From the NCBI GenBank assembly GCA_038250235.1, contig JBBSCO010000011.1, positions 1 through 62,855 of the forward strand: a DNA stretch of 62,855 nucleotides, given 5' to 3'. Positions 8,878-17,392 of the stretch are shown piece after piece. Origin of the DNA: JAAUTS01 sp038250235. Its GTDB lineage: Bacteria > Verrucomicrobiota > Verrucomicrobiia > Methylacidiphilales > JAAUTS01. Positions within the stretch are counted from its first letter, which is position 1, and each line of letters starts with the position of its first letter. Both the position numbers and the translations under genes were made by a program. The notes beneath the pieces were generated by a model that made no database searches, was not told where the DNA came from, and worked only from the letters and a program-made list of their open reading frames with translations.

Positions 8878-9447
8878 ATGGCCCGCCTGAACATACCCAA
8901 CAAGCTGACGCTGGGACGCCTCTTTCTCTGTGCGATTTTCACGTTACTGCTGGCGTTGGAAACCCCGTGGTCCGGCATGGCCTCCTTCGTGGTTTTTGTT
9001 CTGGCCAGTCTGACTGATTGGTTGGACGGTTATCTGGCCCGGAAGTGGAACCAGATCACGGACATGGGCAAGCTGCTTGATCCCTTGGCGGACAAGATTC
9101 TCATCAGTGCGGCATTCATTGGCATGGCAGCCAAGGACATTGTTCCTTTCTGGATTGTGGTGTTCATCATTGCACGGGAATTCCTCATCACCGGTTTGCG
9201 GACCCTGGCCGCATCCAAGGGGGTGATTCTGGCGGCGGAAAAAATGGGTAAACACAAAACGATTTCGCAGATGGTGACGGCACTGCTGGCCTTGCTTTAC
9301 CTGGCTTTGGAGGGGATGGGGTGGCTGCCGCACGAGGCTTATGAACTCAAGCTGTATCTCCTGCAGCCGATGTTTTACGTGACTCTGATCATTACTCTTT
9401 ATTCAGGTGCGGCCTATTTCATCAAAAATAAGAAACTGCTCTTTTGA
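8878..9447 (+). CDS. pgsA: CDP-diacylglycerol-glycerol-3-phosphate phosphatidyltransferase
   Basis: A 189-residue inner-membrane enzyme that makes phosphatidylglycerol phosphate from CDP-diacylglycerol and glycerol 3-phosphate, the committed step to phosphatidylglycerol. The CDP-alcohol phosphotransferase motif is complete: D50-G51-x2-A54-R55-x8-G64-x3-D68-x3-D72. Several membrane helices follow, and the N-terminal NIPNKLTLGRL is typical of PgsA. The ATG at 8878 gives the conserved N-terminus. It lies 17 bp after the rodZ-like gene and overlaps the next gene. Confidence 0.93.
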   Translation: MARLNIPNKLTLGRLFLCAIFTLLLALETPWSGMASFVVFVLASLTDWLDGYLARKWNQITDMGKLLDPLADKILISAAFIGMAAKDIVPFWIVVFIIAREFLITGLRTLAASKGVILAAEKMGKHKTISQMVTALLALLYLALEGMGWLPHEAYELKLYLLQPMFYVTLIITLYSGAAYFIKNKKLLF

Positions 9448-9995
9448 CCGTTGGTTACAAAGAATGGTCGTTGGTTTGTGAAGCTCTTGGTGCCGGGGTT
9501 CAGACAGTTTTGTTGCGCAAGGGCGGGATTGCCGAGGGAGGGGATGGGTTTGCCTTCAGCCATCCGCGTTTCCGCCTTTTTCCTACGCTCTTTCATCAAC
9601 AGGAAAAACAGGTTCGCTGGTCCCCTCTTCAGGAAGAGGTTCGCGGGGACGACGGCTCCTGGTTGATCCGCTACGAAGCGGAGGTGGTGGCGACGGCGGT
9701 GCTTACAGATTGGGAAAAAGTCCGGGCCTTGCAACCCTTCCATATCTGGAACGAGTCCGTGGTGAAGGAACGCTTTGAGTATCAGGGCAGGTATTTGATT
9801 CACGCCGCGTTGGTGAGGATCCGGAAACGGGAGCAGATCATGAGGGTTGCAGAAACCTCTGGAATGCGGGGTTGCCGTTCCTGGGTTGACTATTTCTTGG
9901 AAGATGACGCATTTACAGAAAAGTCATCCCCGGTTTTAAGTGACGAAGAGTTTGAGGGGCGGCAGAACCGGGTTGAAGGTCTCTGGAAAAATTAA
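9444..9995 (+). CDS. DUF1802 family protein
   Basis: A 183-residue soluble protein. Its N-terminus (YKEWSLVCEALGAG, then TVLLRKGGIAEGG) matches the DUF1802 family, whose function is unknown. The most likely start is a TTG at 9444 that overlaps the pgsA stop, giving tight coupling; no ATG gives a better N-terminus. Confidence 0.75.
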   Translation: MTVGYKEWSLVCEALGAGVQTVLLRKGGIAEGGDGFAFSHPRFRLFPTLFHQQEKQVRWSPLQEEVRGDDGSWLIRYEAEVVATAVLTDWEKVRALQPFHIWNESVVKERFEYQGRYLIHAALVRIRKREQIMRVAETSGMRGCRSWVDYFLEDDAFTEKSSPVLSDEEFEGRQNRVEGLWKN

Positions 9996-10049
9996 ACAGG
10001 ATTTGAGAATAAGCTCTTGTTTTTGAGAGAAAACGAATAAGATGTTTCC

Positions 10050-10454
10050 ATGTCTGAAATTGCCAATTTTGTCCGTCACGGTGCCGGACGCATCAATCAA
10101 CTCACCCTGAAAAGTCTCCTGCGCGAGTTGCCCCTGCTGAAGCTGGAGTTTACGCAGATTGAGGCCCCCAAGTTTCCCCATCTGATCGACCAACTGACCT
10201 TTCTGGCTGATGTGGTGGAGGATTATGCGGAAGGACAGTCACCGGAAATACCTTACGTCACCATTGCTGAATCGATTTTTGCGCTGCTTTATGCCCACAA
10301 GCGGGTGGATCTGATTCCGGATGTGTTGGAAGAAATGGGGCGCACGGATGATTCCAGCGTGGTGCGTGCGGTTCTGATCATGCACGAAAAAGATTTCCAG
10401 ATATATGCCGAGAAGATCGGTGCGAACTGGAACACGATCACCAGCAAGGCCTGA
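10050..10454 (+). CDS. Small soluble protein, weakly DUF1232-like
   Basis: A 134-residue protein with no clear named homologue. Residues 60-125 include AHKRVDLIPDVLEEMG followed by a DDSSVVRAVL helix. This resembles the core of DUF1232 (YkvA-type) domains, where an IDLIPD turn is followed by paired acidic residues. The match is weak. The ATG at 10050 is the first start after a 54-bp gap, and the next gene begins 19 bp after the stop. Confidence 0.6.
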   Translation: MSEIANFVRHGAGRINQLTLKSLLRELPLLKLEFTQIEAPKFPHLIDQLTFLADVVEDYAEGQSPEIPYVTIAESIFALLYAHKRVDLIPDVLEEMGRTDDSSVVRAVLIMHEKDFQIYAEKIGANWNTITSKA

Positions 10455-10473
10455 GCCCAACCCGGAGCCGCTG

Positions 10474-11148
10474 ATGGAACTGCCTATCTGGGTTGAATGG
10501 TTGAACCGCCGGATCGGAAGCTGGGGAATTCCGCATATCATCCGTATCCTGGTGGCCTTGAATGTGGGTTCTTTTGTACTGGATGCGTTCAGTCCGGGTT
10601 TTGCTGCTTCCCTGATTTTGGACGCCGGTGCGGTCAGGGCAGGCGAGTGGTGGAGGCTCGTGACCTTTTTCTTTGCCAGTGGGTTCACCACGAGTTTTCT
10701 GGGAATTTTATTTTTTGTATTCTGGTTGATGTTTCTTTGGAACATCGGCGAGTCCCTGGAGGCGGAGTGGGGTCCCTTTGCGCTCAATCTGTATCTTTTC
10801 ATTCCCTGGATTGTGCTCGTTGCGGTGGCCATGGGGCCCTGGTTACAGCCCGTGAGCAATGCCCATATCGCCACCGCTCTGCTATTGGCCTTTGCCTCGC
10901 TTTATCCGGGATATGAGATCACTCTTTTCCCCATACCCATTCCGATCAAGTTGAAATGGATCGGGATAGTGGTGGGAGGTATCACGCTCCTGGTCTTTAT
11001 CGGGCAAGCGGCTTCCCGTCTGCAAATCCTGGCTGCGCTTTCCAGTTATTTTCTCTTTTTTGGGCCTTATTGGTATGGCGGGATAAAACAGCGGGCCGAA
11101 GCCAAAGCACGCATGCGCCGATTCCGGGGCGAAGACGGGGATCAATGA
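10474..11148 (+). CDS. Third rhomboid-like membrane protein without the catalytic serine
   Basis: A 224-residue protein with six predicted helices. SLEAEWGPFALNLYLF matches the rhomboid L1/TM2-TM3 region, and a YPGYEITLFPIPIPIKLKW stretch closely follows the usual rhomboid TM4-TM5 pattern. The GASG motif that carries the protease nucleophile is replaced by SNAH. The protein is therefore unlikely to cleave substrates. The ATG at 10474 is used because an earlier in-frame ATG would overlap the upstream gene. It overlaps the next gene in an ATGA arrangement. Confidence 0.82.
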   Translation: MELPIWVEWLNRRIGSWGIPHIIRILVALNVGSFVLDAFSPGFAASLILDAGAVRAGEWWRLVTFFFASGFTTSFLGILFFVFWLMFLWNIGESLEAEWGPFALNLYLFIPWIVLVAVAMGPWLQPVSNAHIATALLLAFASLYPGYEITLFPIPIPIKLKWIGIVVGGITLLVFIGQAASRLQILAALSSYFLFFGPYWYGGIKQRAEAKARMRRFRGEDGDQ

Positions 11149-11906
11149 CCATGAAAAAGGGTAAAGCTTTTTTTGTTTTGTCTGTTCTGTTTCTCCTCGT
11201 TATTTGTCAGGAAAAGACGATGGCACAGAGTTTTAGGATTCCGGAAGACACCAGGCAATTGATTGTCGGGCTTAGCAACGACTGGAATGATTCGACCGTG
11301 CAGGTGCAGCGCTGGGAAAAGAGCGGTTCTGTCTGGAAGAAGGTTGGAGAAGCATGGCCGGGCCGATTGGGAACCTCCGGACTGGCCTGGGGCCGGGGGT
11401 TGCATCCTGCCGGTCTTTCCGGTGTGCAGAAAAAAGAAGGGGACAAGCGGGCACCGGCCGGGGTTTTTTCTCTCGGGGATGTTTACAGCTACGACGCTGC
11501 GGTGCACTCCCGTCCGGGGATGAAGGTCTATCTAGTGACGGAAAAGGATCTGTGGGTGGAGGATGAGGCTTCGGATTTTTACAACCAGCACGTGGTTCTT
11601 CCTGGCCGGGGCCCCGAGACGGAATGGGAGAAAAAGCAACAGATGCGGTTGAATGATCCGGCGCACCGTTTGAAATGGTTCATCAAACACAATGCGGAAT
11701 CCGATATTGTCAAAGGGGCGGGCAGTTCGATTTTTTTCCACATCTGGCGGGATGGAGGGGCGCGGAGCAGTTACGGCTGCACGGTGATGGCGGAGGAAAA
11801 CCTTCGTGAAATGATAACATGGGTGGAACCGAAACAAAAACCGCTCTATGTTCTGTTGCCCAAAGCTGTTTATGAAGACAAGCGTGCGCACTGGGCGCTG
11901 CCCTGA
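11145..11906 (+). CDS. Exported L,D-transpeptidase-like (YkuD) protein
   Basis: A 253-residue protein with a clear signal peptide (residues 3-25, VLSVLFLLVI core, TMAQ cleavage region). The C-terminal half carries the YkuD catalytic signature: FFHIWRDGG with the histidine, then SSYGCTVM with serine and the cysteine nucleophile. These enzymes cross-link or amidate peptidoglycan stem peptides, or attach lipoproteins to the wall. A PAGVFSLGDVYSY segment is also typical of the fold. Which reaction this one performs cannot be told. The ATGA overlap with the rhomboid-like gene suggests a joint envelope role. Confidence 0.82.
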   Translation: MTMKKGKAFFVLSVLFLLVICQEKTMAQSFRIPEDTRQLIVGLSNDWNDSTVQVQRWEKSGSVWKKVGEAWPGRLGTSGLAWGRGLHPAGLSGVQKKEGDKRAPAGVFSLGDVYSYDAAVHSRPGMKVYLVTEKDLWVEDEASDFYNQHVVLPGRGPETEWEKKQQMRLNDPAHRLKWFIKHNAESDIVKGAGSSIFFHIWRDGGARSSYGCTVMAEENLREMITWVEPKQKPLYVLLPKAVYEDKRAHWALP

Positions 11907-11941
11907 TCAATTCAACTGAAGGATGGATACAGGAAAATTTT

Positions 11942-13504
11942 TTATTTCTTGAGATCCACAGGCACAGGCACTGGAGGCCGGACGGGGAAGAGGATCGTGG
12001 TCAACAGCCCGCACCCGAAGGTGATGATGGTGGTGATGGGATAAAGCCAGGCGTAGCTCAGGTGCGGTTTCCAGTTGGTGGCTGTTTCTGGTGTGATCCA
12101 TTCCATATTTTTCAGGATGGTATAGATATCGGGCCGAACATACAGAGTTGTTAGAATCGCCAGAACCGTTCCCAGGATGATTCCCCCCAGCCGTGGGCGG
12201 AGGGGGGAAAGTGCCAGCAGAAAAATGCCCAGCATGGGGCCGTAGGTATAGCTTACCATGCCGAAGGCGAGATTTACCATATTGATGTCCCCGCGGAGGT
12301 GATTAAGGGCCATGGCAGAGAGGCAGAGGGCGACGGCCCAGAACAGAACCAGCGCTTTGGATTCGAAAATGAGTTTTTTGGAGTCTTCGGGCAGAGAGGA
12401 TTTTTTGCGAAGGGCGAGGGTTGTCTGGGAGAGGGCGGCCAGGATGGAGTCCAGGCTGGAGATGGCGGCGGCGAAGGCACCGGCCAGCACCAAGCCTGAC
12501 AGGCCGGTGGGCAGGACGGTGGTGATCCAGATAGGAAAGACAAAGTCCGGGTCTTTGACAAAGATGGAGCGGGTGACGTCATCGGGAGGGTGTTGCCCGT
12601 AGTAGGCGAAAAGGCACAGCCCGACAAAAAGCATTAAAATGGTCACCACCTGGGAAAAGCTGCTGAAGATGATGGCTTTGCGGGCATCAGCTGCACTGCG
12701 GCAGCAGAACATGCGTTGGGCGTTGAGTTGGTCGGTGCCGAAAGCGGCGAGGTTCTGGAAGGGCATGGCCAGAAGCCCGACCCAGAGGGTGAATTCGACT
12801 GTGGGATCTGTGCTGAGATTGAGGATGCGAAGTTTGCCCGCCTCGGAAGCGGTGTCCCACATGGAACGCCAACCGCCGTCCAGGTCGGACAGCATCCAAA
12901 TAAGAGCGAGGAGGCCGCTGAAAATAAAAATGCCGAACTGCATCACATCGGTCCAGATGACCGTGGTCATTCCCCCCATCCAGGTCCAGATCACGGCGAC
13001 AACACCAATGGCTATAATACAAAGGTGATAATCCATCCCGGTGACGGTCCGCAGGACGATGGCGGTGACGAGGAGCCTGACACTTTGGCCGAGGATGGAG
13101 CCCAGGAAAAACATGCCTGTTGTCAGGAGTTTGATGCCGCCACCCAGTCGCTGGGCCATATAATCGTAGGGGCTGTAAATATCGTCCTGATAGAAGCGTT
13201 TGACGAAATAGATCCCCACGATGAAACGGGCGGCGATGGAACCGATCGCCCATTGGAGATAGGTGAGGTCGCCATTGGCGGCATAGATCATTCCGGGGAC
13301 GCCGACAAACGTGAGGGCGCTGATTTCGGTGGCGATGATGGAACCAGTGACGGCCTGCCAGGGGAGACTGCGGCCGGCCATGAAGAAATCCTTGATGGTG
13401 GCCTGTTTACCTTTGAGGCAATGGCCGACCCAGGTGGTGAGAGCCAGATAACCGATAATGATGGCCCAATCGATCCAGGTGAAATGACTACTGATGCCGT
13501 CCAT
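11942..13504 (-). CDS. Sodium:solute symporter (SSS family)
   Basis: A 520-residue protein with about 13 membrane helices. The segments DFFMAGRSLPW, GSIIATEISALTFVGVPG and WTWMGGMTTVIWTDV are typical of the SSS/SGLT family, which imports sugars, amino acids, vitamins or sialic acid with sodium. The substrate is not evident; the sequence has the look of sugar or sialic-acid type members. The ATG at 13504 is preferred over a TTG six bases earlier. It is a single-gene unit, convergent with the L,D-transpeptidase-like gene and divergent from mazG. Confidence 0.92.
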   Translation of the reverse strand: MDGISSHFTWIDWAIIIGYLALTTWVGHCLKGKQATIKDFFMAGRSLPWQAVTGSIIATEISALTFVGVPGMIYAANGDLTYLQWAIGSIAARFIVGIYFVKRFYQDDIYSPYDYMAQRLGGGIKLLTTGMFFLGSILGQSVRLLVTAIVLRTVTGMDYHLCIIAIGVVAVIWTWMGGMTTVIWTDVMQFGIFIFSGLLALIWMLSDLDGGWRSMWDTASEAGKLRILNLSTDPTVEFTLWVGLLAMPFQNLAAFGTDQLNAQRMFCCRSAADARKAIIFSSFSQVVTILMLFVGLCLFAYYGQHPPDDVTRSIFVKDPDFVFPIWITTVLPTGLSGLVLAGAFAAAISSLDSILAALSQTTLALRKKSSLPEDSKKLIFESKALVLFWAVALCLSAMALNHLRGDINMVNLAFGMVSYTYGPMLGIFLLALSPLRPRLGGIILGTVLAILTTLYVRPDIYTILKNMEWITPETATNWKPHLSYAWLYPITTIITFGCGLLTTILFPVRPPVPVPVDLKK

Positions 13505-13622
13505 CTTCAAGAACTAGCCAGCATCCGTTTCAGTGCAATGCAGGAAGCTAATCCGGGTGGAAAATGGATCTGAAATGGATTCCTGTGTTGCCTTGGTTCG
13601 CATGTGTCCGTATCCCAGTGGG

Positions 13623-14414
13623 ATGGAACCGATCAATGAGTTGAAACAAATTGTGGCGCGGCTGCGGGGTCCGGGAGGTTGTCCCTGGGATCAGGAGCAG
13701 ACGCACGAAAGTATCCGGGCCCAGCTGCTGGAGGAGTGTTATGAAGCACTGGAGGCCATTGATGAGAAGAACGATATTTTACTCAAGGAGGAACTGGGTG
13801 ATGTCTTGTTGCATATCGTGTTTCATGCGCAGTTGGCAGAGGAGCGGGGCGTTTTCAATCTGGAAGAGGTGGCACGGGGGATCAGCGACAAGCTGGTGCG
13901 GAGGCATCCCCATGTTTTCGGAGAGGACAAGCTGACGACTTCGGATCAGGTCTTGAAGCGCTGGGATGAATTGAAGAAGCTGGAGAAGCCGGAGAGGAAA
14001 GGGGCTTTGGCGGGGATACCTCCGATCCTGCCGGCTTTGATGCAGGCGCAGGAGGTTCAGAAAAAAGCGGCCAAGGTCGGTTTTGATTGGAAGGAGCTGA
14101 AGCCTGTGCTGCAAAAAGTGAGGGAAGAGATGGATGAATTGGAGCAGGAGCTGAAGTCCCTGGAAAAACAGCCTGATCCTTCCATCCTCACAGGGTCAGT
14201 GGCGGAAGAACTGGGAGATCTTTTGTTCAGCGTAGTCAACCTGTCGAGGCACCTTAAACTGGATGCGGAACAGTGCTGCCGGGATGCGACGAGCAAATTT
14301 GTGAGGCGCTTTGAGAAGGTGGAAAAGCAGGCCGGAGAGAAAGGCCTTCGCATGGAAGAGACGGATCTTCAGCAGCTTGACCTGCTCTGGAGGCAGGCCA
14401 AGCGCGAAGAGTAG
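13623..14414 (+). CDS. mazG: Nucleoside triphosphate pyrophosphohydrolase MazG
   Basis: A 263-residue two-domain MazG that hydrolyses nucleoside triphosphates to monophosphates and pyrophosphate. It begins with LRGPGGCPWDQEQTH, the hallmark MazG N-terminus. The metal-binding pattern appears in both halves (EECYEALEAI and ELGDVLLHIVFHAQ; later ELGDLLFSVVN). The ATG at 13623 places the conserved region about 13 residues from the start. It lies head-to-head with the symporter and tail-to-tail with the DUF4870 gene. Confidence 0.94.
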   Translation: MEPINELKQIVARLRGPGGCPWDQEQTHESIRAQLLEECYEALEAIDEKNDILLKEELGDVLLHIVFHAQLAEERGVFNLEEVARGISDKLVRRHPHVFGEDKLTTSDQVLKRWDELKKLEKPERKGALAGIPPILPALMQAQEVQKKAAKVGFDWKELKPVLQKVREEMDELEQELKSLEKQPDPSILTGSVAEELGDLLFSVVNLSRHLKLDAEQCCRDATSKFVRRFEKVEKQAGEKGLRMEETDLQQLDLLWRQAKREE

Positions 14415-14420
14415 AAGCGG

Positions 14421-14792
14421 TTACTTGATCAGGTTGAAGCTGTAGGGGTATTTGAAGGCCACGCCGTTGTTGGCCTGGATGCCAGCGTAAACCGAAAGTC
14501 CGATGGCGGCCAATCCTGCCAGCATGATGACTGGGAAAAGAAGGGCGCCGATAACGACGAAGGTTAGAATAAGGGCAACGATGGTGGCAGCCACCAGGAT
14601 GATGGTGGCGGTTATTTGGAAGTTGACCGCATCCTTGCCATGTTGATCGACGGAAGGGATTTCGTTCTTTTTGACCTGCCAGACAATCAGAGGTCCGATG
14701 ATGTTGCCGAAGGGCACGACGAAGCCTGCCAAAGCCGACAGGTGCGCCAGCATGTTCCACAATTTGATATCGCTTTCAGAGGGGGTGCTCAT
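14421..14792 (-). CDS. DUF4870 (Tic20-like) membrane protein
   Basis: A 123-residue protein with three or four membrane helices. KLWNMLAHLSALAGFVVPFG, then QVKKNEIPSVDQHGKDAVNF, is the standard DUF4870 opening. The role is unknown. It is followed upstream on the same strand by a TM2-domain gene after 32 bp, so the two may form an operon of small membrane proteins. Confidence 0.85.
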   Translation of the reverse strand: MSTPSESDIKLWNMLAHLSALAGFVVPFGNIIGPLIVWQVKKNEIPSVDQHGKDAVNFQITATIILVAATIVALILTFVVIGALLFPVIMLAGLAAIGLSVYAGIQANNGVAFKYPYSFNLIK

Positions 14793-14824
14793 AAGTATTT
14801 TTCTTGATTAGGTCGGGGTGTTAA

Positions 14825-15070
14825 TTAGAACCAATTTTTTTTGTTGGTAATATAGGTGTCAACGAATTCCTGGTCGGTTTTGGTCAGATAAATGATGCCT
14901 TCAATCAAACCAAGAATCCAGGTCAAGCCGCAGGTCAGGAAGAATAGCACCAAAGTGATGATGCCTTCTTTGGTGTAGCCGAGAATAAATTTGTGCACAC
15001 CCCAACCACCTAGTAAAATACCGCAAATACCTGCAATTATCTTTTTTTCTGCTCCTGGAATGGTGGACAT
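14825..15070 (-). CDS. TM2-domain membrane protein
   Basis: An 81-residue protein with two helices joined by a short loop. GGWGVHKFILGYTKEG and CGLTWILGLIEGIIYLT fit the TM2 domain, where the glycine-rich first helix and the D/H-x-F-Y/L-G segment are conserved. Function is unknown in bacteria. The start is at 15070, with a 130-bp upstream spacer divergent from the lipoprotein gene. Confidence 0.87.
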   Translation of the reverse strand: MSTIPGAEKKIIAGICGILLGGWGVHKFILGYTKEGIITLVLFFLTCGLTWILGLIEGIIYLTKTDQEFVDTYITNKKNWF

Positions 15071-15200
15071 ACGCTAACTCCTGCGTTAATGATTCAGCTG
15101 TTCATAGGAGTCTTGATCCTCGTTTTCAAGGAAAATTAAATGAAATTGCCTTTAATTATGGATAAATCGCCATGAAAACGGCACAGTCAGCCCTCAAGTT

Positions 15201-16658
15201 ATGCCCATGATGGGGAAAATATTTCATGGAATGCTGCTGGGAGTCCTGCTGTTGTCAGGCTGTGCGAAGGCACCGCAGGAAAAGGTTATTATCCTGCAGA
15301 CAGGCCGCATGGCCGGGAATGTCTACCCCCTTGAGTTGAAAGGTGTGGCACCTCTCCAGCACTATCCATATCTTGCCTCCTATGTGAAGCAGGTCCGGGC
15401 GGAGGCGGCTGTAGAAGGAGCCCGCGTGTTATTGATCGATTCCGGAGACAGCCTATTGGGCTCGTTTGCAAGTTATGCCACACAGGCACAAAACGTCGTC
15501 ACGTTGTTCAACGAACTGAAGTATGATGCTGTTTTCCTGGGGAATCTGGACGCCAATCTTGACGAGAGCATGGTCTCCACCCTGAAGGTTCCGATCTTGA
15601 TTCCTTTTGTGCGTGGGGGGAATCAGCCCGCCATGGCCGGAGCCAAGCTTGCGTTAAAAATTCCCGGGAAAGGTTCCGATCTGGTTCTATTGCCTAACTT
15701 TTACGGAAACCTGGAAAAATCCGAAGCACCCCACCGTTTTCCGGTCTGGTTCGGAACAGCCGGTGGAAACGTTGATCCCTTGCGCGATTATCCGGCGGTT
15801 CTGGCTACGTTAGGGAATTTGTCGCCGGATTCCCTGATGCTTTTTCATTGGATGAAATTCGAGCCATCCGAACAGGTGCCTGAGGCTTACCTGAAGGAGT
15901 TGAAAGGACTCGGGGTGGATCTCATCCTGGCCCACAGCATTTATTCATCCACCAGGCGGGATACCTGGCAACAGCGGGATTTCAGCTCCTGGGGAATTCC
16001 GGTTTCAGAAAACATCCTTCGCCAAAACCGGGGCTTCACGGTGGCCAGGGTGGAGATGGTCCGTGACAAAACCGGTTGGCGGCAGGAAGGGCAGCCCCGC
16101 CTGATCCCCCTCAACGCCAATATCGCGCCGGCAGATCCGGGGATCATCAGCACACTGGCCCCCTTTGCTGAAAAGATCCGGCAGGCGGATCAGGTTTTGG
16201 GTCAGATCGAAGAAGCGGTTGACGAGGAAGCGCTCCTGAGATTTCAGCTGGCCACGTTGAGCCGTGTGCCGGGAGCGAGTGTCGTGTTTTACTCGGCGGC
16301 CTCCGTGCGTGGAGGGTTGGATCCGGGAAAGCTGACAGCCAGTAAACTTTACAATGCCCTGCCTTGGACGAACGAGCTGGATTTATTGGAGCTGACTCCG
16401 GAGCAATATGTCCGGTTCAGGCAGATGAAGGGCTATGTAATCCTATCCAAGCCCGGGGCCGGGATCAAACCTGTGGTGGTTACCTCCCGTTACTTTGCCC
16501 GCATCCTCCAGACATCGCTGGGGATCGGACAGGATCAGGTCAAGGCGGTGGGAACGGTCAACGAATTTGATTTTGTAAAAACGGCCATCAGGGCAGGAGC
16601 ACCCCTGCCTTCATCCAATCCCAAACTCGGAGACTGGGTTTATGAAAAGCTCGAGTAA
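15201..16658 (+). CDS. 5'-nucleotidase-fold lipoprotein with lost metal ligands
   Basis: A 485-residue protein with a lipobox (LLLSGC, lipidated cysteine 21), so it is anchored in the envelope. The rest follows the UshA-type 5'-nucleotidase layout: an N-terminal metallophosphatase-like domain (LLIDSGDS at 77-84, GNLDAN at 114-119) and a C-terminal nucleotide-binding domain from about 330. Key metal ligands of active members appear absent: the first D-x-H motif is replaced by TGRMAGN, and the GNHE/D histidine is leucine 116. It is probably a non-catalytic binding protein. It overlaps the following pseudopilin-like gene by 17 bases. Confidence 0.75.
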   Translation: MPMMGKIFHGMLLGVLLLSGCAKAPQEKVIILQTGRMAGNVYPLELKGVAPLQHYPYLASYVKQVRAEAAVEGARVLLIDSGDSLLGSFASYATQAQNVVTLFNELKYDAVFLGNLDANLDESMVSTLKVPILIPFVRGGNQPAMAGAKLALKIPGKGSDLVLLPNFYGNLEKSEAPHRFPVWFGTAGGNVDPLRDYPAVLATLGNLSPDSLMLFHWMKFEPSEQVPEAYLKELKGLGVDLILAHSIYSSTRRDTWQQRDFSSWGIPVSENILRQNRGFTVARVEMVRDKTGWRQEGQPRLIPLNANIAPADPGIISTLAPFAEKIRQADQVLGQIEEAVDEEALLRFQLATLSRVPGASVVFYSAASVRGGLDPGKLTASKLYNALPWTNELDLLELTPEQYVRFRQMKGYVILSKPGAGIKPVVVTSRYFARILQTSLGIGQDQVKAVGTVNEFDFVKTAIRAGAPLPSSNPKLGDWVYEKLE

Positions 16659-17376
16659 CCGGAGGGGATTCCATTTGGCCGCAGTCCATTTCCAAAGGGG
16701 AGTGACACTCAACGAATGGATAGCCATTCTCCTGCTTGCCGTGGTGGCGTTTGGGGTGGCGGTTCCGTATTTTATGAACGCGTCACGTGCGGCGGCCAGG
16801 CAGGCCAGTGCCGGGAACCTGCAACAGTGGGGTATCGCGCTGAATCTGTTCCTGACCGAGTATGACAACCGTCTTCCGGAAACAGGGGGGGCGGACATCC
16901 GGACCGAGGACAAGCTGGCCTGGTATAACAGCCTCCCTCCCTATCTTTCGCAGACGCCCCTGGCCGAGTTGCCTTCCTTACCGCAGCCGGGAGAACCTTC
17001 GCTCTGGATGGATCCCGCCCTGTCGAAAAAGGAAAAGGCAGGAGTCCGGTTTTCCTATGGTATGAATGCCCGCCTGCAACCGCACCGGGGAGTTGCGCCG
17101 TTCAAGATTTTTGAGATTGATGACCCGACGCGGGTTGTTTTTCTGACGGAAGTGGCGGGGCTTTCCCCCCGGGTGCAGGCGGCTGATGTGCGCTTCCGGC
17201 ACGGTAAAAAAGATCCGGATCCCGGTGCCAAGGCTCATGTTCTTTTTTGTGACGGGCATGTGGAGTTGGTGAGCCGAGCTGAGTTGAAGGATAATCCTGC
17301 GGCTGAGGATTCCAAAGCACCGATGTCGAAGGTCAGCTGGGTTCCCTTCGGGGGGGCTCCCGACCCGGAAAAGTGA
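16642..17376 (+). CDS. Pseudopilin-like protein with H-X9-DG type ending
   Basis: A 244-residue protein. After a 22-residue charged leader comes RGVTLNEWIAILLLAV, a type IV prepilin cleavage site with the conserved glutamate replaced in position and context (the usual form is GFTLIEL). The C-terminal region contains DVRFRHGKKDPD and HVLFCDGHVELVSRAEL, the H-X9-DG pattern common in DUF1559-like pseudopilins of Planctomycetes and Verrucomicrobia. It is likely exported and assembled by a type II or type IV pilus machine. It is co-transcribed with the degenerate nucleotidase lipoprotein. Confidence 0.8.
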   Translation: MKSSSNRRGFHLAAVHFQRGVTLNEWIAILLLAVVAFGVAVPYFMNASRAAARQASAGNLQQWGIALNLFLTEYDNRLPETGGADIRTEDKLAWYNSLPPYLSQTPLAELPSLPQPGEPSLWMDPALSKKEKAGVRFSYGMNARLQPHRGVAPFKIFEIDDPTRVVFLTEVAGLSPRVQAADVRFRHGKKDPDPGAKAHVLFCDGHVELVSRAELKDNPAAEDSKAPMSKVSWVPFGGAPDPEK

Positions 17377-17392
17377 GTGCTGAAACGTTCCC

